From assembly GCF_002849895.1 (NCBI RefSeq), contig NZ_CP018867.1, positions 806,001-870,000 on the forward strand: a DNA stretch of 64,000 bases. Reading direction: 5' to 3'. Under the pieces are notes generated by a model, which was not told where the DNA came from, ran no database searches, and was given only the letters and a program-made list of their open reading frames with translations. This stretch comes from Companilactobacillus alimentarius DSM 20249. GTDB lineage: Bacteria > Bacillota > Bacilli > Lactobacillales > Lactobacillaceae. Below are positions 55,338 to 64,000 of this stretch, in pieces (position 1 is the first letter of the stretch; each line of letters starts with the position of its first letter). The position numbers were made by a program, and so were the translations under genes.

Positions 55338-56591
55338 CTATTTGAAAAATAATTCCTTACATGCATTGGCAATAGCAATTTTAACGTGCTCGAATGTTAA
55401 CCCACCTTGGATATAAATGATGTATGGAGCACGCATAGGACCATCACATGAAAATTCAATACTAGCTCCTGAAACAAAAGTTCCGGCAGCCATAACAACT
55501 TTATCCTCATATCCAGACATTTCACTTGGTACTGGTAAAACATTGGAATCGATTGGTGAAAACTTCTGTACCATTTCAGCAAATTTGACCATTTTATCGG
55601 GATCGTTAAACTCAATAGTTTGAATCAAATCTGTCCGGTCAGCATCCCACTTAGGTGAAACGTTTAATCCTAATTTCTCAAAAATACCAGCTTCAAAGAT
55701 GGCTCCTTTAATCGCATTGCCAGTTACTCTAGGTGCTAAGAAAAATCCTTGGAACATCTCTGACAGACGACCAATCGTTGGCCCCTCAGAAGCTCCGATT
55801 CCAGGTGCCGTTAGTCGATAACTAGCTAGTTCTACTAGATCTTTTTTACCGACAATGTAGCCGCCGACTTTAGCTAAGCCACCACCAGCATTCTTGATCA
55901 ATGAACCTGCCATAATATCAGCGCCTACTTCAGTTGGCTCGATTGTCTCTGAAAATTCTCCATAACAATTGTCGACAAAAATAATTGCATTGGAAACTGT
56001 CTTAACTTGTTTAATTATTTCAGCTATCTCTGCAACTGTGAGACTCTTTCTAACTGAATACCCGCGAGATCTTTGAATGGCAATAACTTTAGGATTTTGG
56101 TCTTTAATCTTTTTCTTCATTAAATCAAAATCGACTTGATCTCCATTCATCTTTACATAGTCAAAGCCAATTTTGTAATCGATCAATGAACCACGTTTGT
56201 TCCCAGCCGTGCCGATTACTTCTTGCATCGTATCATATGGCTCTCCAGTAACATATAAAAGATTATCTCCTGGACGTAAAAGTCCAAACAAGGCAGTTGC
56301 TAGTGTATGGGTCCCTGAAACAAATTGTGGACGTACCAAAGCAGCTTCAGTTTTAAATACATCAGCATAAACTTGTTCTAGTTGGTCACGACCACGATCG
56401 TCATCGCCATAGCCAGTAGTTCCCAACAAACTACTCTCATCAATACTTTCCTTTCGAAAAGCCTCTAGTACCTTATTTTGGTTGTCCAAGACTTGTTCAT
56501 CAATCTCCATTAACTTAGGAGCAATCATTTTATCTGTTTCCTTAATTACCTCTTTTAATTTATCTGGAAAAGCTGCATCCCATTTAGCCAT
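55338..56591 (-). CDS. ynbB: PLP-dependent YnbB family protein (methionine gamma-lyase-like)
   Basis: 417 residues. Family features are LLGTTGYGDDDRGRDQLEQVYA, RPQFVSGTHTLATALFGLL, FVDNCYGEFSE with the PLP Asp and the Lys in GSLIKNAGGGLAKVGGY. Annotated in many genomes as cystathionine beta-lyase-like protein of aluminium resistance; the substrate is not established. It overlaps miaA by eight bases. The glnR-glnA pair that follows ynbB in Bacillus is absent. Confidence 0.88.
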   Translation of the reverse strand: MAKWDAAFPDKLKEVIKETDKMIAPKLMEIDEQVLDNQNKVLEAFRKESIDESSLLGTTGYGDDDRGRDQLEQVYADVFKTEAALVRPQFVSGTHTLATALFGLLRPGDNLLYVTGEPYDTMQEVIGTAGNKRGSLIDYKIGFDYVKMNGDQVDFDLMKKKIKDQNPKVIAIQRSRGYSVRKSLTVAEIAEIIKQVKTVSNAIIFVDNCYGEFSETIEPTEVGADIMAGSLIKNAGGGLAKVGGYIVGKKDLVELASYRLTAPGIGASEGPTIGRLSEMFQGFFLAPRVTGNAIKGAIFEAGIFEKLGLNVSPKWDADRTDLIQTIEFNDPDKMVKFAEMVQKFSPIDSNVLPVPSEMSGYEDKVVMAAGTFVSGASIEFSCDGPMRAPYIIYIQGGLTFEHVKIAIANACKELFFK

Positions 56592-57510
56592 GATATCCCC
56601 CTATAAATTTTTCAATCTTTTCTTCGATTGTTTTTTGATAATTATTATCATTACTGATATTATACCAATCCACATCCATCTGATTACGAAAATATGTAAA
56701 TTGCCGCTTAGCAAAGTGACGAGAATTCTTTTTGATCTCTGACAGACAGCTTTCTAGAGAAGCTTTTTCTTCAAAATACGGAAACAATTCTTTATAGCCA
56801 ATGGCATTTTTGGATTGGATAAAAATATCACGATGATCGAAAACATACTTTGCTTCATCCACTAATCCCAATTTAACCATTTTATCAACCCGTTGATTGA
56901 TACGCTCATAAAGTTTAGGTCTATTATCTGTTAAACCAATCAAATAAAAATCAGCCCACTTATTTCCATTCTCCTGCTCCACAATTGATTTACCTGTTGT
57001 TTGATAAACTTCAATGGCTCGCATTAATCGTCGAGGATTTTCAATATCAATTTTTTCAAAAGCTTTAGGATCGTCTACCTTTAAAATCTCTTGCAGCCGT
57101 CCCAAACCCTCGTCTTCTTCAATTTTAAGCAGTCTCTGACGAATTTCTTTATTAGCCTTCATCTCTCCACCTAAATTCAAATTGTTAATCAGAGAGCTTA
57201 AATAAAAGCCTGTTCCACCTACAACAAAGGGAATCTTCTTTTGAGTATTTAATTCATTAATGATTTGTCGTGCTTTTTCTTGAAAATTCTTCACTGTATA
57301 TCTTTGATCAGGATCACAAATATTTACCAAATGATGTGGAACCTCTTGTAACTCTTTAGGCGAATCCTTGGCGGTACCAATATCCAAATGTCGATAAATT
57401 TGCATCGAATCGCCCGAAATTATCTCACTATCAAACTTTTGAGCTAGTTTTAAACCCAAAGCACTTTTACCAACCGCCGTTGGTCCGACGATTGCAATAA
57501 CTTTTTTCAA
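56584..57510 (-). CDS. miaA: tRNA dimethylallyltransferase MiaA
   Basis: 308 residues. P-loop IVGPTAVGKSALGLKLA, ISGDSMQIYRHLDIGTAK, FVVGGTGFYLSSLI and KRQFTYFRNQ. It isopentenylates A37 of tRNAs reading U-initial codons. Start is divergent from the DUF3042 gene. Confidence 0.96.
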   Translation of the reverse strand: MKKVIAIVGPTAVGKSALGLKLAQKFDSEIISGDSMQIYRHLDIGTAKDSPKELQEVPHHLVNICDPDQRYTVKNFQEKARQIINELNTQKKIPFVVGGTGFYLSSLINNLNLGGEMKANKEIRQRLLKIEEDEGLGRLQEILKVDDPKAFEKIDIENPRRLMRAIEVYQTTGKSIVEQENGNKWADFYLIGLTDNRPKLYERINQRVDKMVKLGLVDEAKYVFDHRDIFIQSKNAIGYKELFPYFEEKASLESCLSEIKKNSRHFAKRQFTYFRNQMDVDWYNISNDNNYQKTIEEKIEKFIGGYHG

Positions 57511-57596
57511 AAAATTACCCCACTTAATATAGTCTTTTATAGATATTTTAAAGGAAATAAGCCATAATGAGAACTAAAGACAGGAGGAAATATATT

Positions 57597-57791
57597 ATGG
57601 CAAAAAATCAAAAACATTTACGTTTTGTTAAAGGCTTCCTTGTTGGTTCACTAACAACTGCTACAGCAGTTTATGGTGCATTGCATGCCTTTAAGAAAAA
57701 GGTTATCGAACCAGAAAACAAAGAAAGTGAACGTGTTGAGGAAAATCGTAAACGCGCTAACCGTAAGAGCCTACAAGCTCACCAAGGCTAA
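57597..57791 (+). CDS. DUF3042 family protein
   Basis: 64 residues. MAKNQKHLRFVKGFLVGSL opens a single hydrophobic helix (about 10-28, GFLVGSLTTATAVYGALHAF) followed by a charged tail KKKVIEPENKESERVEENRK. This matches a small lactobacillus membrane family without known function. Start after AGGAGGAAAT. Confidence 0.82.
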   Translation: MAKNQKHLRFVKGFLVGSLTTATAVYGALHAFKKKVIEPENKESERVEENRKRANRKSLQAHQG

Positions 57792-57808
57792 TCTATCAAT
57801 TTAATTAC

Positions 57809-57850
57809 AAAAAATGCTGTGTCAGAAATTTTTCTGCACAGCATTTTTTT
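57809..57850. terminator. Bidirectional terminator
   Basis: AAAAATGCTGTGTCAGAAA and TTTCTGCACAGCATTTTTTT, serving the DUF3042 gene and the rhodanese gene, whose stop it overlaps. Confidence 0.9.
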
Positions 57851-58262
57851 ATAATTTAGTAGTCTTTTTAGTTTGACCTTCCCAATCAGAAAAGCGATCC
57901 TCTAACCACTTAACATCAGAAAAGTTCCATTTCTTCGTCAATTTGATAGCAGCACGAACACAAATATTCTTACTATCTCCGTATAAATATACAGGAAGAT
58001 CAGGTCTCAATTCGCCCTCATTATACTTTAATTGCGTATAGGGAAGGTTTCTTGCACCTAGGATATGTTTTGCATCGAACGCATTTTTTTCTCTTAAATC
58101 AACAATTTGAGCTTTTCTCATTGTTTTCTCAAAGGTCTTTTGGTCAATGGAACCACCCATTTGTCTACCCTTATACCAGAAATAGAGCCATGATCCAACC
58201 CAATAGACTAAAAATCCTATTACGATAACATACAAAACTGCATTTAATACTTGCATTAACAA
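57849..58262 (-). CDS. Membrane-anchored rhodanese-like protein without catalytic cysteine
   Basis: 137 residues. An N-terminal transmembrane helix (about 6-28, NAVLYVIVIGFLVYWVGSWLY) is followed by a rhodanese domain (IVDLREKNAFDAKHILGARNLPY). Where active rhodaneses have the loop Cys after the VYxYC strand, this has VYLYGDSKNICV, so the nucleophile seems absent; a Cys occurs five residues later. Part of the glcK cluster. Confidence 0.85.
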   Translation of the reverse strand: MLMQVLNAVLYVIVIGFLVYWVGSWLYFWYKGRQMGGSIDQKTFEKTMRKAQIVDLREKNAFDAKHILGARNLPYTQLKYNEGELRPDLPVYLYGDSKNICVRAAIKLTKKWNFSDVKWLEDRFSDWEGQTKKTTKL

Positions 58263-58268
58263 AAACCC

Positions 58269-59231
58269 CTAATCAACTTTAATCAATGAAGCAGCACCAA
58301 TAACACCCGCACCGTTACCAAGACTAGCGAGTCTTAGTTCAGTAGAATCCTTGATAGTAGCAAATTCGTTTTTACGCATTGCTTTATCAACTTTGTTAAG
58401 TAAGAAATCACCAGCAGCTGAAACGCCACCACCGATAACGATATACTTCGGATTCAATGTATTGGCAATATTTCCAAGAACAAATCCAAGTGATTCACAA
58501 ACATAATCAGCAACAATCATTGCTAGGTCATCATCTTTTTTAGCTAAATCGAAAACATCCTTAGCTGAAATATCTTGACCATCATCAAGCATGGCCTTTA
58601 ATTCAGAAGACCCAGCATATTCAGAAGCACGATCTCTAGCTACACGAACAATCCCTGTAGCTGAAGCAATCGTTTCTAGACAACCTTTTTTACCACATGT
58701 ACACATGAAACCATTAGGATCAACAGTAACATGACCAATTTCACCAGCAGCACCATTTTGTCCATGCAACAAGTGGCCGTTAGCGATGATACCACCACCA
58801 ACACCAGTTCCAAGCGTTACGAAAACAACATCATTAGCATTATTACCAGCACCTTGCCATCTTTCGCCAAGAGCAGCCACATTAGCATCATTTTCAATTG
58901 TTACAGGGATTCCAGTTCCTTTTTGAATATCTCTAACTGGATAGACTGGATCTGTCCAGTTTAGGTTATAAGCACCTTTGATAGTACCCTCTTCAAAATT
59001 AATAGTACCTGGAGAACCCAAACCAATTCCATCGAATTGATCTGAACTCATGCCGTACATTTCAATATGATGATTAATTGAATCAATAATATCAGGAATA
59101 ATTAATTGTCCATCAGAAAGGATATTTGTTTCAATACTCCATTTTTGTTGAATCTCACCTTTATCAGTGAGAATAGCAAATTTGATTGTTGTACCACCAA
59201 GGTCAACACCGATTAACTTTTTGTCTGTCAC
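58269..59231 (-). CDS. glcK: ROK family glucokinase
   Basis: 320 residues. VDLGGTTIKFAILT, IENDANVAALGERWQG, TLGTGVGGGII and the zinc site GHVTVD...CTCGKKGCLE mark a ROK glucokinase, which phosphorylates glucose. It overlaps yqgQ by four bases, as in Bacillus yqgPQ-glcK. Confidence 0.95.
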   Translation of the reverse strand: MTDKKLIGVDLGGTTIKFAILTDKGEIQQKWSIETNILSDGQLIIPDIIDSINHHIEMYGMSSDQFDGIGLGSPGTINFEEGTIKGAYNLNWTDPVYPVRDIQKGTGIPVTIENDANVAALGERWQGAGNNANDVVFVTLGTGVGGGIIANGHLLHGQNGAAGEIGHVTVDPNGFMCTCGKKGCLETIASATGIVRVARDRASEYAGSSELKAMLDDGQDISAKDVFDLAKKDDDLAMIVADYVCESLGFVLGNIANTLNPKYIVIGGGVSAAGDFLLNKVDKAMRKNEFATIKDSTELRLASLGNGAGVIGAASLIKVD

Positions 59232-59461
59232 TTTGATCTGTCCTTTTCTTTCTTTTCTTCTTTTCTATGCTCCCGTTTTAAGACCAATTGAGCACTGATA
59301 AAAGTCTTTTTGTCGATCATTTGGCTCTCATATAACCGTTTAACTTCAATAAACATGAGCTCTATATCCCACAATCTCTTACCAACGTGAACATAGGTCC
59401 CAAATCTCTTTAATAACTGTTGAACGTCATAGAGAGTCGTAAAACTCATTCTATCATCCAT
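59228..59461 (-). CDS. yqgQ: YqgQ family protein
   Basis: 77 residues, FTTLYDVQQLLKRFGTYVHVGKRLWDIELM in blocks. Helical family of about 70 residues, always beside glcK in Firmicutes; proposed to bind nucleic acid but not established. Start after GAGGG. Overlaps gluP and glcK. Confidence 0.88.
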   Translation of the reverse strand: MDDRMSFTTLYDVQQLLKRFGTYVHVGKRLWDIELMFIEVKRLYESQMIDKKTFISAQLVLKREHRKEEKKEKDRSK

Positions 59462-60125
59462 AAACTACCATCCCTCTTGCGTACATGTAATAAGAAATGG
59501 CCACAATCACTACTAAAGCCAATATTCTAATTATCATTTTAGGACGCTTAATACCAGGTAAACTCAAAGCGTAGCCTAAGAAGAAACCTCCGACCGCACC
59601 ACCGACGTGTCCCCAGATATTAATACTTGGCATAAATAGATCCAACAAGAGATTAATTACGATCAATCCTAGAAAACTTTTCCCGACTTCTGTCATAAAC
59701 CGATTCTCACGATATATTAAAGCTAAAGATAGAAACGCTGCAAACATCCCGAAAATCGCAGTACTGGCACCTACAGAAATAGCATTTTCATTGCCAAAAG
59801 CAAAACTAGCTAAATTCCCAGTAATACCACTCAACATGTAAATCGTAAAAAAGCGCCAATGTCCGACCATCGGCTCTAATCTTTGACCAACATATAACAG
59901 TGTAAACCCATTCATGAAAATATGGAAGATACTTAGATGTAAAAATATTGGTGTAATCAAACGCCACCAATCACCAGTTTGTATACTGGAATTAGTCATT
60001 GCACCGAGAGTCATCAGTGTACTAGCATTCTGCGAACCACCAGACAGGACCTCAACTAGATATAGGCCAATAGTTACAACTAAGAGAGTCCATGTCACAT
60101 AAGCATTGCTTTGTCTATTAAACAT
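59454..60125 (-). CDS. gluP: Rhomboid family intramembrane serine protease
   Basis: 223 residues with six hydrophobic segments. Catalytic Ser in VGASTAIFG and His in WGHVGGAVGGF; LHLSIFHIFMNGFTLLYVGQ is the family's N-terminal block. It lacks the long N-terminal and TPR extensions of Bacillus YqgP/GluP. Substrate unknown. Confidence 0.92.
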   Translation of the reverse strand: MFNRQSNAYVTWTLLVVTIGLYLVEVLSGGSQNASTLMTLGAMTNSSIQTGDWWRLITPIFLHLSIFHIFMNGFTLLYVGQRLEPMVGHWRFFTIYMLSGITGNLASFAFGNENAISVGASTAIFGMFAAFLSLALIYRENRFMTEVGKSFLGLIVINLLLDLFMPSINIWGHVGGAVGGFFLGYALSLPGIKRPKMIIRILALVVIVAISYYMYARGMVVYG

Positions 60126-60126
60126 C

Positions 60127-60684
60127 TTATCTATCCTTATTGCTAAAAATTATTTTATCAACTGGTTTATCTAAAACATAAATTGGCCATGGTGCTTGCT
60201 CATAACATTGTTGTGATGAAGCCAAAGAAATGGTTTTAGTTGGATATTTGGCTAAGTAACGGTCAAAATAACCCGTTCCAGAACCTAAACGCTCATGCCT
60301 ATCTTTAGAGAAAGCCAAACCCGGTACAATTAAAAGATCTGGCGGATCCATCAAATTATTATCATAATTTTTAGGCTCCTTACTCCCAAATGGACTTTCT
60401 TCAACTTCAGTGTCCTTAGTATATTTAACAAAGTTCATTGAGTAATCCGGAAAAGTCTTTGGAATATAGACTTCCTTTCCCATTTCAAAGCATTGATTAA
60501 TAATAGGAAAAGTTGGTATCTCATCATCCATACTCAAAGTAATCCCAATACTTAATGCATTTTGAAAATCTAAATCATTAAAAAGCTGAAAATAAAGATC
60601 ATTGAACTCCCTTTGAGCTTGATCAGATTTCATAAAATTATTGATGAGATCAAGCTGCTTTTTTCTAAAGCTAACTTTATCCAA
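60127..60684 (-). CDS. 5-formyltetrahydrofolate cyclo-ligase
   Basis: 185 residues. Converts 5-formyl-THF to methenyl-THF. SIGITLSMDDEIPTFP, LLIVPGLAFSKDRHERLGSGTGYFDRYL fragments and PVDKIIF are typical. Sits between rpmG and the rhomboid gene; an equivalent gene (yqgN) is next to yqgP in Bacillus. Confidence 0.93.
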   Translation of the reverse strand: MDKVSFRKKQLDLINNFMKSDQAQREFNDLYFQLFNDLDFQNALSIGITLSMDDEIPTFPIINQCFEMGKEVYIPKTFPDYSMNFVKYTKDTEVEESPFGSKEPKNYDNNLMDPPDLLIVPGLAFSKDRHERLGSGTGYFDRYLAKYPTKTISLASSQQCYEQAPWPIYVLDKPVDKIIFSNKDR

Positions 60685-60705
60685 CTAATCACTCCCAATC
60701 CTAGT

Positions 60706-60740
60706 AAAAAAAAACAACAGGGATTTTAACCTGTTGTTTA
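60706..60740 (-). terminator. Terminator after rpmG
   Basis: AACAACAGG and CCTGTTGTT pair; the T-rich tract continues on the minus strand. It overlaps the rpmG stop. Confidence 0.75.
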
Positions 60741-60887
60741 TTTTGTTTCACGATGCAATGTAACAGTACGTTCGCGTGGACAATATTTCTTAAGTTCAAG
60801 GCGATCGGGATTGTTACGCTTGCTCTTGTTTGTTAGATATGTACGTTCATGACATGAAGTACATTCCATTGTTATGTTTACTCTCAT
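60738..60887 (-). CDS. rpmG: 50S ribosomal protein L33 (RpmGA-like)
   Basis: 49 residues: [19 protein letters not shown] at the start, [17 protein letters not shown] at the end. Cysteines at 9, 12 and 36; the fourth of the classic CxxC-CxxC set is missing, as in Bacillus RpmGA. Start after AAAGGATG. Confidence 0.95.
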   Translation of the reverse strand: MRVNITMECTSCHERTYLTNKSKRNNPDRLELKKYCPRERTVTLHRETK

Positions 60888-60975
60888 TATTGGAACATCC
60901 TTTCATAAATACTTAACTAAATTCAACTAATTAAATATATCATTTTTTACGGTATTTTAAAAGGTCAAATTAGGA

Positions 60976-63084
60976 TTATTTCTGTCCCGTTAATTTATAG
61001 TAGTCCGTATAGATCTGCTTTGCAAGCAATTGAGGGTAACTTCCCTTCTCACTAGTAAGATTAGGGAAAACAATAGCCATGGCAATATTAGGATCATCAT
61101 AGGGTCCAAAAGTTACCAAACTGTTAGTAACTGTTTCTGGAGGATCTGAACTAGGATTGTCAGGATTGTAATAGAATGACTGTGCAGTACCAGTCTTAGC
61201 AGCAACCTTAGGTTCAAGACTAGCTAATCTAGTAGCGGTAGTCCAATAACCACTACCGTGAACGGCAGCGTACATACCCTTTCTTACGACATCCAATTCA
61301 TCATTGGTGAAACCAACTTTATTCAAGACAGATGGCTTAGTAACTGAGGTTAAAGCTCCCTTAGTTCCATCATCCTTAGTCTTTTGAATTGATTGCACAA
61401 TATACGGCTTCATTCGATAACCACCGTTAGCAATAGTTGAAATATATTGTGCCATTTCAATTAAGGTATAAGCATCATAGTTACCATAAGATAAATCCAG
61501 TGCAGAACCAGTCTTTAATTGCCCACTACTATTTGTAGTAGAACCTTCAATACCAGTTGTTTCACCAGAAATATCAATCCCAGTTTTTACACCTAAGCCA
61601 AATTGGTTGAAGTATCCTCGTAATTTCGAGAAAATGTCTGAATCCATTTTAATATAAGAATGTGGCGTATATTTAGCATTAGCTTCTTTCATGGCTAAAG
61701 CCATCATATACTCATTAGATGATACTTGTAGCGCTTGAATAGCACTTAAACTGCTAAAGGTACCGACTGGATAAACTGATTTTTTAACTGATGTACCTGG
61801 CAAATAAATAGGATTATCAGCTAATGTATTATTAGTTGGTGTAATTACACCGTCCATCATCGCACCCAAGACTGTAGCACCCTTAACCGCAGAACCCATA
61901 ACGAAGGTTCTATTGATAACGCCTAAAGCATCTTCAGAAGTTTTACCAGTTTGAGGATTGTTGTGAATCCCAGCCATAGCTAAAATAGCACCAGTCTTTG
62001 GATTCATTGCTACAACGTAAGCACCATCAGAGTACTGAGTAATTCCAGCTGATTTAGCAGCACTAAATTGTTCCTTCAAAGCGCTCTGAACTTGTTTTTG
62101 AAATTTAGAGTTGATAGTCAAATTAAGGTTACCACCCTTTTGACCACCATAAACAACGCTACTCTTCTTGATTTGGTTATTAGAGCCAACTTGAACTTCA
62201 CGTTTACTCTTAGTACCAGAAAGAATTGATTCATAGCTCTTTTCCAAGTAACTAGTACCGACACGGTCATTTCTTGAATAACCAGAAGCAAGCATACTAT
62301 TCAACTCATCATCAGGAATACCTTGTTGCTCAGTCGACACGCCACCAATGATACTTTCAATTGATTTACCTTGAGGATACTCACGGTCCCAATTACTGCC
62401 GATACTTACTCCAGGTAACTCGGTTAAATGTTCACTAACTTGTGCAATCTCTCTAGAAGTCAAACCTTTATCTTTTAAGAAAACAGTTGAAAGCGAATAA
62501 GCTGAACTCATCTTTTTAAATAAAGTAGCCCTTTGGAGATCCTTGTCACTCAAATGGATACCTTGCTTTTCAACATATTTAACTTCATTAGCGTAAATCT
62601 TAGTAGTTGACAGAGCCTCACCGTTAGAATTTACACGATAAGATTTAGGCATCTGTTTAACTACTTTAGATGATTTCCCTGGTGCAGACAAAATGTAATC
62701 GGCCTTATCACGACTGCTCAAATTAGTTTTTTCAACTGTTAAATATTTAGTTAGTCGATTAACAATTTGATAGATATCACTCGATTTAACACTACCACTC
62801 TTCGTATAAGTAATAGCATTCTCAGTTGAATTACCTACCAAAAGCCTACCTTCCGAATCATAAATCATCCCACGTGGAACACTACCAGTCATTACTGTCT
62901 TGTCTGTTCGGTCGACTTCAGCTTGAAACTTACCACCATAAACGATCTGTAAATATGCAAGTTGTCCAACTAATAAAGCGAAGAGGACAAAGACAATAAA
63001 GAAAAGTAAATTGAGACGAAATGGAATAGTCGACTTTGCTTGACCACCGGTTCTCTTTTTTATTATATCAAGTATTCTTCTCAT
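60976..63084 (-). CDS. Class B penicillin-binding protein (PBP2b-type)
   Basis: 702 residues. A short basic cytoplasmic N-terminus, one transmembrane helix (about 26-48, LNLLFFIVFVLFALLVGQLAYL), a pedestal domain starting VPRGMIYDSEGRLL, then the transpeptidase domain with SAVK (in FVMGSAVKGATV), SSN (in VSSNEYMMAL) and KTGT (in AAKTGTAQ). No PASTA domains, so the elongation PBP2b is more likely than the division PBP2x. Start at MRRILDII after GAAGGATAAT. Confidence 0.93.
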   Translation of the reverse strand: MRRILDIIKKRTGGQAKSTIPFRLNLLFFIVFVLFALLVGQLAYLQIVYGGKFQAEVDRTDKTVMTGSVPRGMIYDSEGRLLVGNSTENAITYTKSGSVKSSDIYQIVNRLTKYLTVEKTNLSSRDKADYILSAPGKSSKVVKQMPKSYRVNSNGEALSTTKIYANEVKYVEKQGIHLSDKDLQRATLFKKMSSAYSLSTVFLKDKGLTSREIAQVSEHLTELPGVSIGSNWDREYPQGKSIESIIGGVSTEQQGIPDDELNSMLASGYSRNDRVGTSYLEKSYESILSGTKSKREVQVGSNNQIKKSSVVYGGQKGGNLNLTINSKFQKQVQSALKEQFSAAKSAGITQYSDGAYVVAMNPKTGAILAMAGIHNNPQTGKTSEDALGVINRTFVMGSAVKGATVLGAMMDGVITPTNNTLADNPIYLPGTSVKKSVYPVGTFSSLSAIQALQVSSNEYMMALAMKEANAKYTPHSYIKMDSDIFSKLRGYFNQFGLGVKTGIDISGETTGIEGSTTNSSGQLKTGSALDLSYGNYDAYTLIEMAQYISTIANGGYRMKPYIVQSIQKTKDDGTKGALTSVTKPSVLNKVGFTNDELDVVRKGMYAAVHGSGYWTTATRLASLEPKVAAKTGTAQSFYYNPDNPSSDPPETVTNSLVTFGPYDDPNIAMAIVFPNLTSEKGSYPQLLAKQIYTDYYKLTGQK

Positions 63085-63107
63085 ATTATCCTTCAAAAAA
63101 CGAATAG

Positions 63108-63404
63108 TTATTCATTAGATTTAAAAATATATTTTGGTCCATCCAACTTTGGATCGTACTCTACCAATAGATCATATCTGGCAAAAAACCAAGTATCACT
63201 ATCAGTTATAAAATATGTAATACCATCCACAATTGTACTAGACTCTGGATCAAGTGGCTTTTCCTTTCGCATCGCTATTGAAAACCCATCATGAACCATA
63301 GTTTTACCGTAAACTTTACCGTAGAAATGTATTCCATCTCCGGGAACCAAATCCAACTCTTCTCTAAACCATTTAGAAGCTTCATCTGTTAGTTCAATTT
63401 TCAT
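63108..63404 (-). CDS. HesB/YneR family (IscA-like) protein
   Basis: 98 residues, MKIELTDEASKWFREEL. The fold and length fit IscA/HesB, but the family's three Fe-S cysteines are all absent (no Cys at all), as in YneR-type proteins. Thus cluster binding is not expected. Start after GAGGTGAA. Confidence 0.85.
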   Translation of the reverse strand: MKIELTDEASKWFREELDLVPGDGIHFYGKVYGKTMVHDGFSIAMRKEKPLDPESSTIVDGITYFITDSDTWFFARYDLLVEYDPKLDGPKYIFKSNE

Positions 63405-63454
63405 AACGTTCACCTCATTATTTTATAAAGTAAACATACCAGAAATTGTCGCTA

Positions 63455-63931
63455 CTAAGCAACTTCTACGGTCTTAATTGTTAGATCATAACTTCCAACA
63501 GGAGTTTCAACCGTTACAACATCACCAACATGTTTGCCCAACAATGCTTTAGCAATCGGTGAGTCATTAGAGATCTTTCCTTGATCAGGATCAGATTCAG
63601 CTGCACCAACGATCGTGTAAACGTCAGGTTCTTCGCCATCTTCTTGAACGGTAACTTTTTTACCAATGGAAATTTCGTCACTAGCAACTTCATCAGTATC
63701 AATAACATTAGCGTATTGAATCATTTCAATAATTTGTGAAATACGTGATTCAACAACACTCTGTTCATCTTTAGCAGAAGTATATTCTGAATTTTCTGAT
63801 AAATCACCAAAACTTCTAGCAATTTTAATTCTATTAATTACCTCTGGACGTTTAACTTTTTTCAGATTCTCCAATTCTTCTTCCAGTTTTTTCTTACCTT
63901 CAGCTGTCATAGGATAACTTTTTTCTGCCAT
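63455..63931 (-). CDS. greA: Transcription elongation factor GreA
   Basis: 158 residues. An N-terminal coiled coil ([37 protein letters not shown] with the acidic tip) is followed by the FKBP-like domain ([21 protein letters not shown]). It rescues backtracked RNA polymerase. Start at MAEKSYPM after GAAGGAAG. No clear terminator follows before the HesB-like gene. The last 70 bases of the window upstream show no gene. Confidence 0.97.
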   Translation of the reverse strand: MAEKSYPMTAEGKKKLEEELENLKKVKRPEVINRIKIARSFGDLSENSEYTSAKDEQSVVESRISQIIEMIQYANVIDTDEVASDEISIGKKVTVQEDGEEPDVYTIVGAAESDPDQGKISNDSPIAKALLGKHVGDVVTVETPVGSYDLTIKTVEVA

Positions 63932-64000
63932 TTTTATAACTTCCTTCAAAATAATTTATTAAGTTTATAATTTCAAAATGTCATCTAATCTACATCGATT

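Noticed and set aside
60738..60887. Broken L33 because of a missing fourth cysteine
   Set aside because: Bacillus RpmGA shows the same three-cysteine pattern; the gene is intact.

Overview
The window reads as a low-GC Gram-positive chromosome from a member of the Lactobacillaceae, most likely a Companilactobacillus-like species. The genus is an inference from gene content, low GC and synteny; no 16S is present. Almost all genes lie on the minus strand in long, tightly packed operons in the order known from Bacillus and lactobacilli. There is no prophage, insertion sequence or CRISPR array.

Layout. (1) 1-8706: purine operon purE-K-C-S-Q-L-F-M-N-H (purH cut by the window edge), behind one promoter with two PurR-box-like sites. 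(2) 8900-10961: yneF, ynzC and divergent lexA with its own LexA operator, then a histidine phosphatase. (3) 10979-26166: rplS-trmD-rimM-rpsP, ffh-ylxM-ftsY-smc-rnc-acpP-plsX-recG-fakA-yloU. (4) 26362-30541: rpmB and then four genes not expected at this place (beta-helix protein, trans-sulfuration enzyme, DJ-1 protein, luxS). luxS lies behind a T-box leader that best reads methionine, with two REP-like palindromic repeats between leader and gene. (5) 30648-41301: thiN-rpe-rsgA-prkC-prpC-rsmB-fmt-priA-rpoZ-gmk. (6) 41420-41802: a small SOS-controlled gene on the plus strand. (7) 41794-50144: recN-tlyA-ispA-xseB-xseA-folD-nusB-asp23-efp, then rpmA-prp-rplU with an L21 leader. (8) 50266-55249: accessory genes (polytopic membrane protein, small membrane protein, carboxylesterase, three short ORFs) and two tRNA-Arg(UCU) genes. 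(9) 55338-63931: ynbB-like PLP enzyme, miaA, a DUF3042 protein, an inactive-looking rhodanese, glcK, yqgQ, rhomboid protease, 5-FCL, rpmG, a class B PBP, an IscA-like protein and greA.

How they work together. The window carries de novo purine synthesis, ribosome maturation and co-translational targeting, phosphorylation-based cell-envelope signalling (PrkC/PrpC), DNA repair (LexA, RecN, RecG, PriA, XseAB) and methyl-cycle/sulfur recycling (LuxS and the trans-sulfuration enzyme).

The most interesting locus is 41420-41802. A 106-residue protein carries the sequence QLELF, which fits the beta-sliding-clamp binding motif, followed by an Sm/YolD-like beta domain. Its promoter has one LexA operator filling the -35/-10 spacer and a second operator around the start of transcription. 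It runs tail to tail into recN. This looks like a tightly repressed, DNA-damage-induced replication-clamp ligand that I do not recognise as a described protein. Other points worth a look are the methionine T-box before luxS, purL lacking any ordinary start codon, and a self-contained short transcript at 54154-54438.
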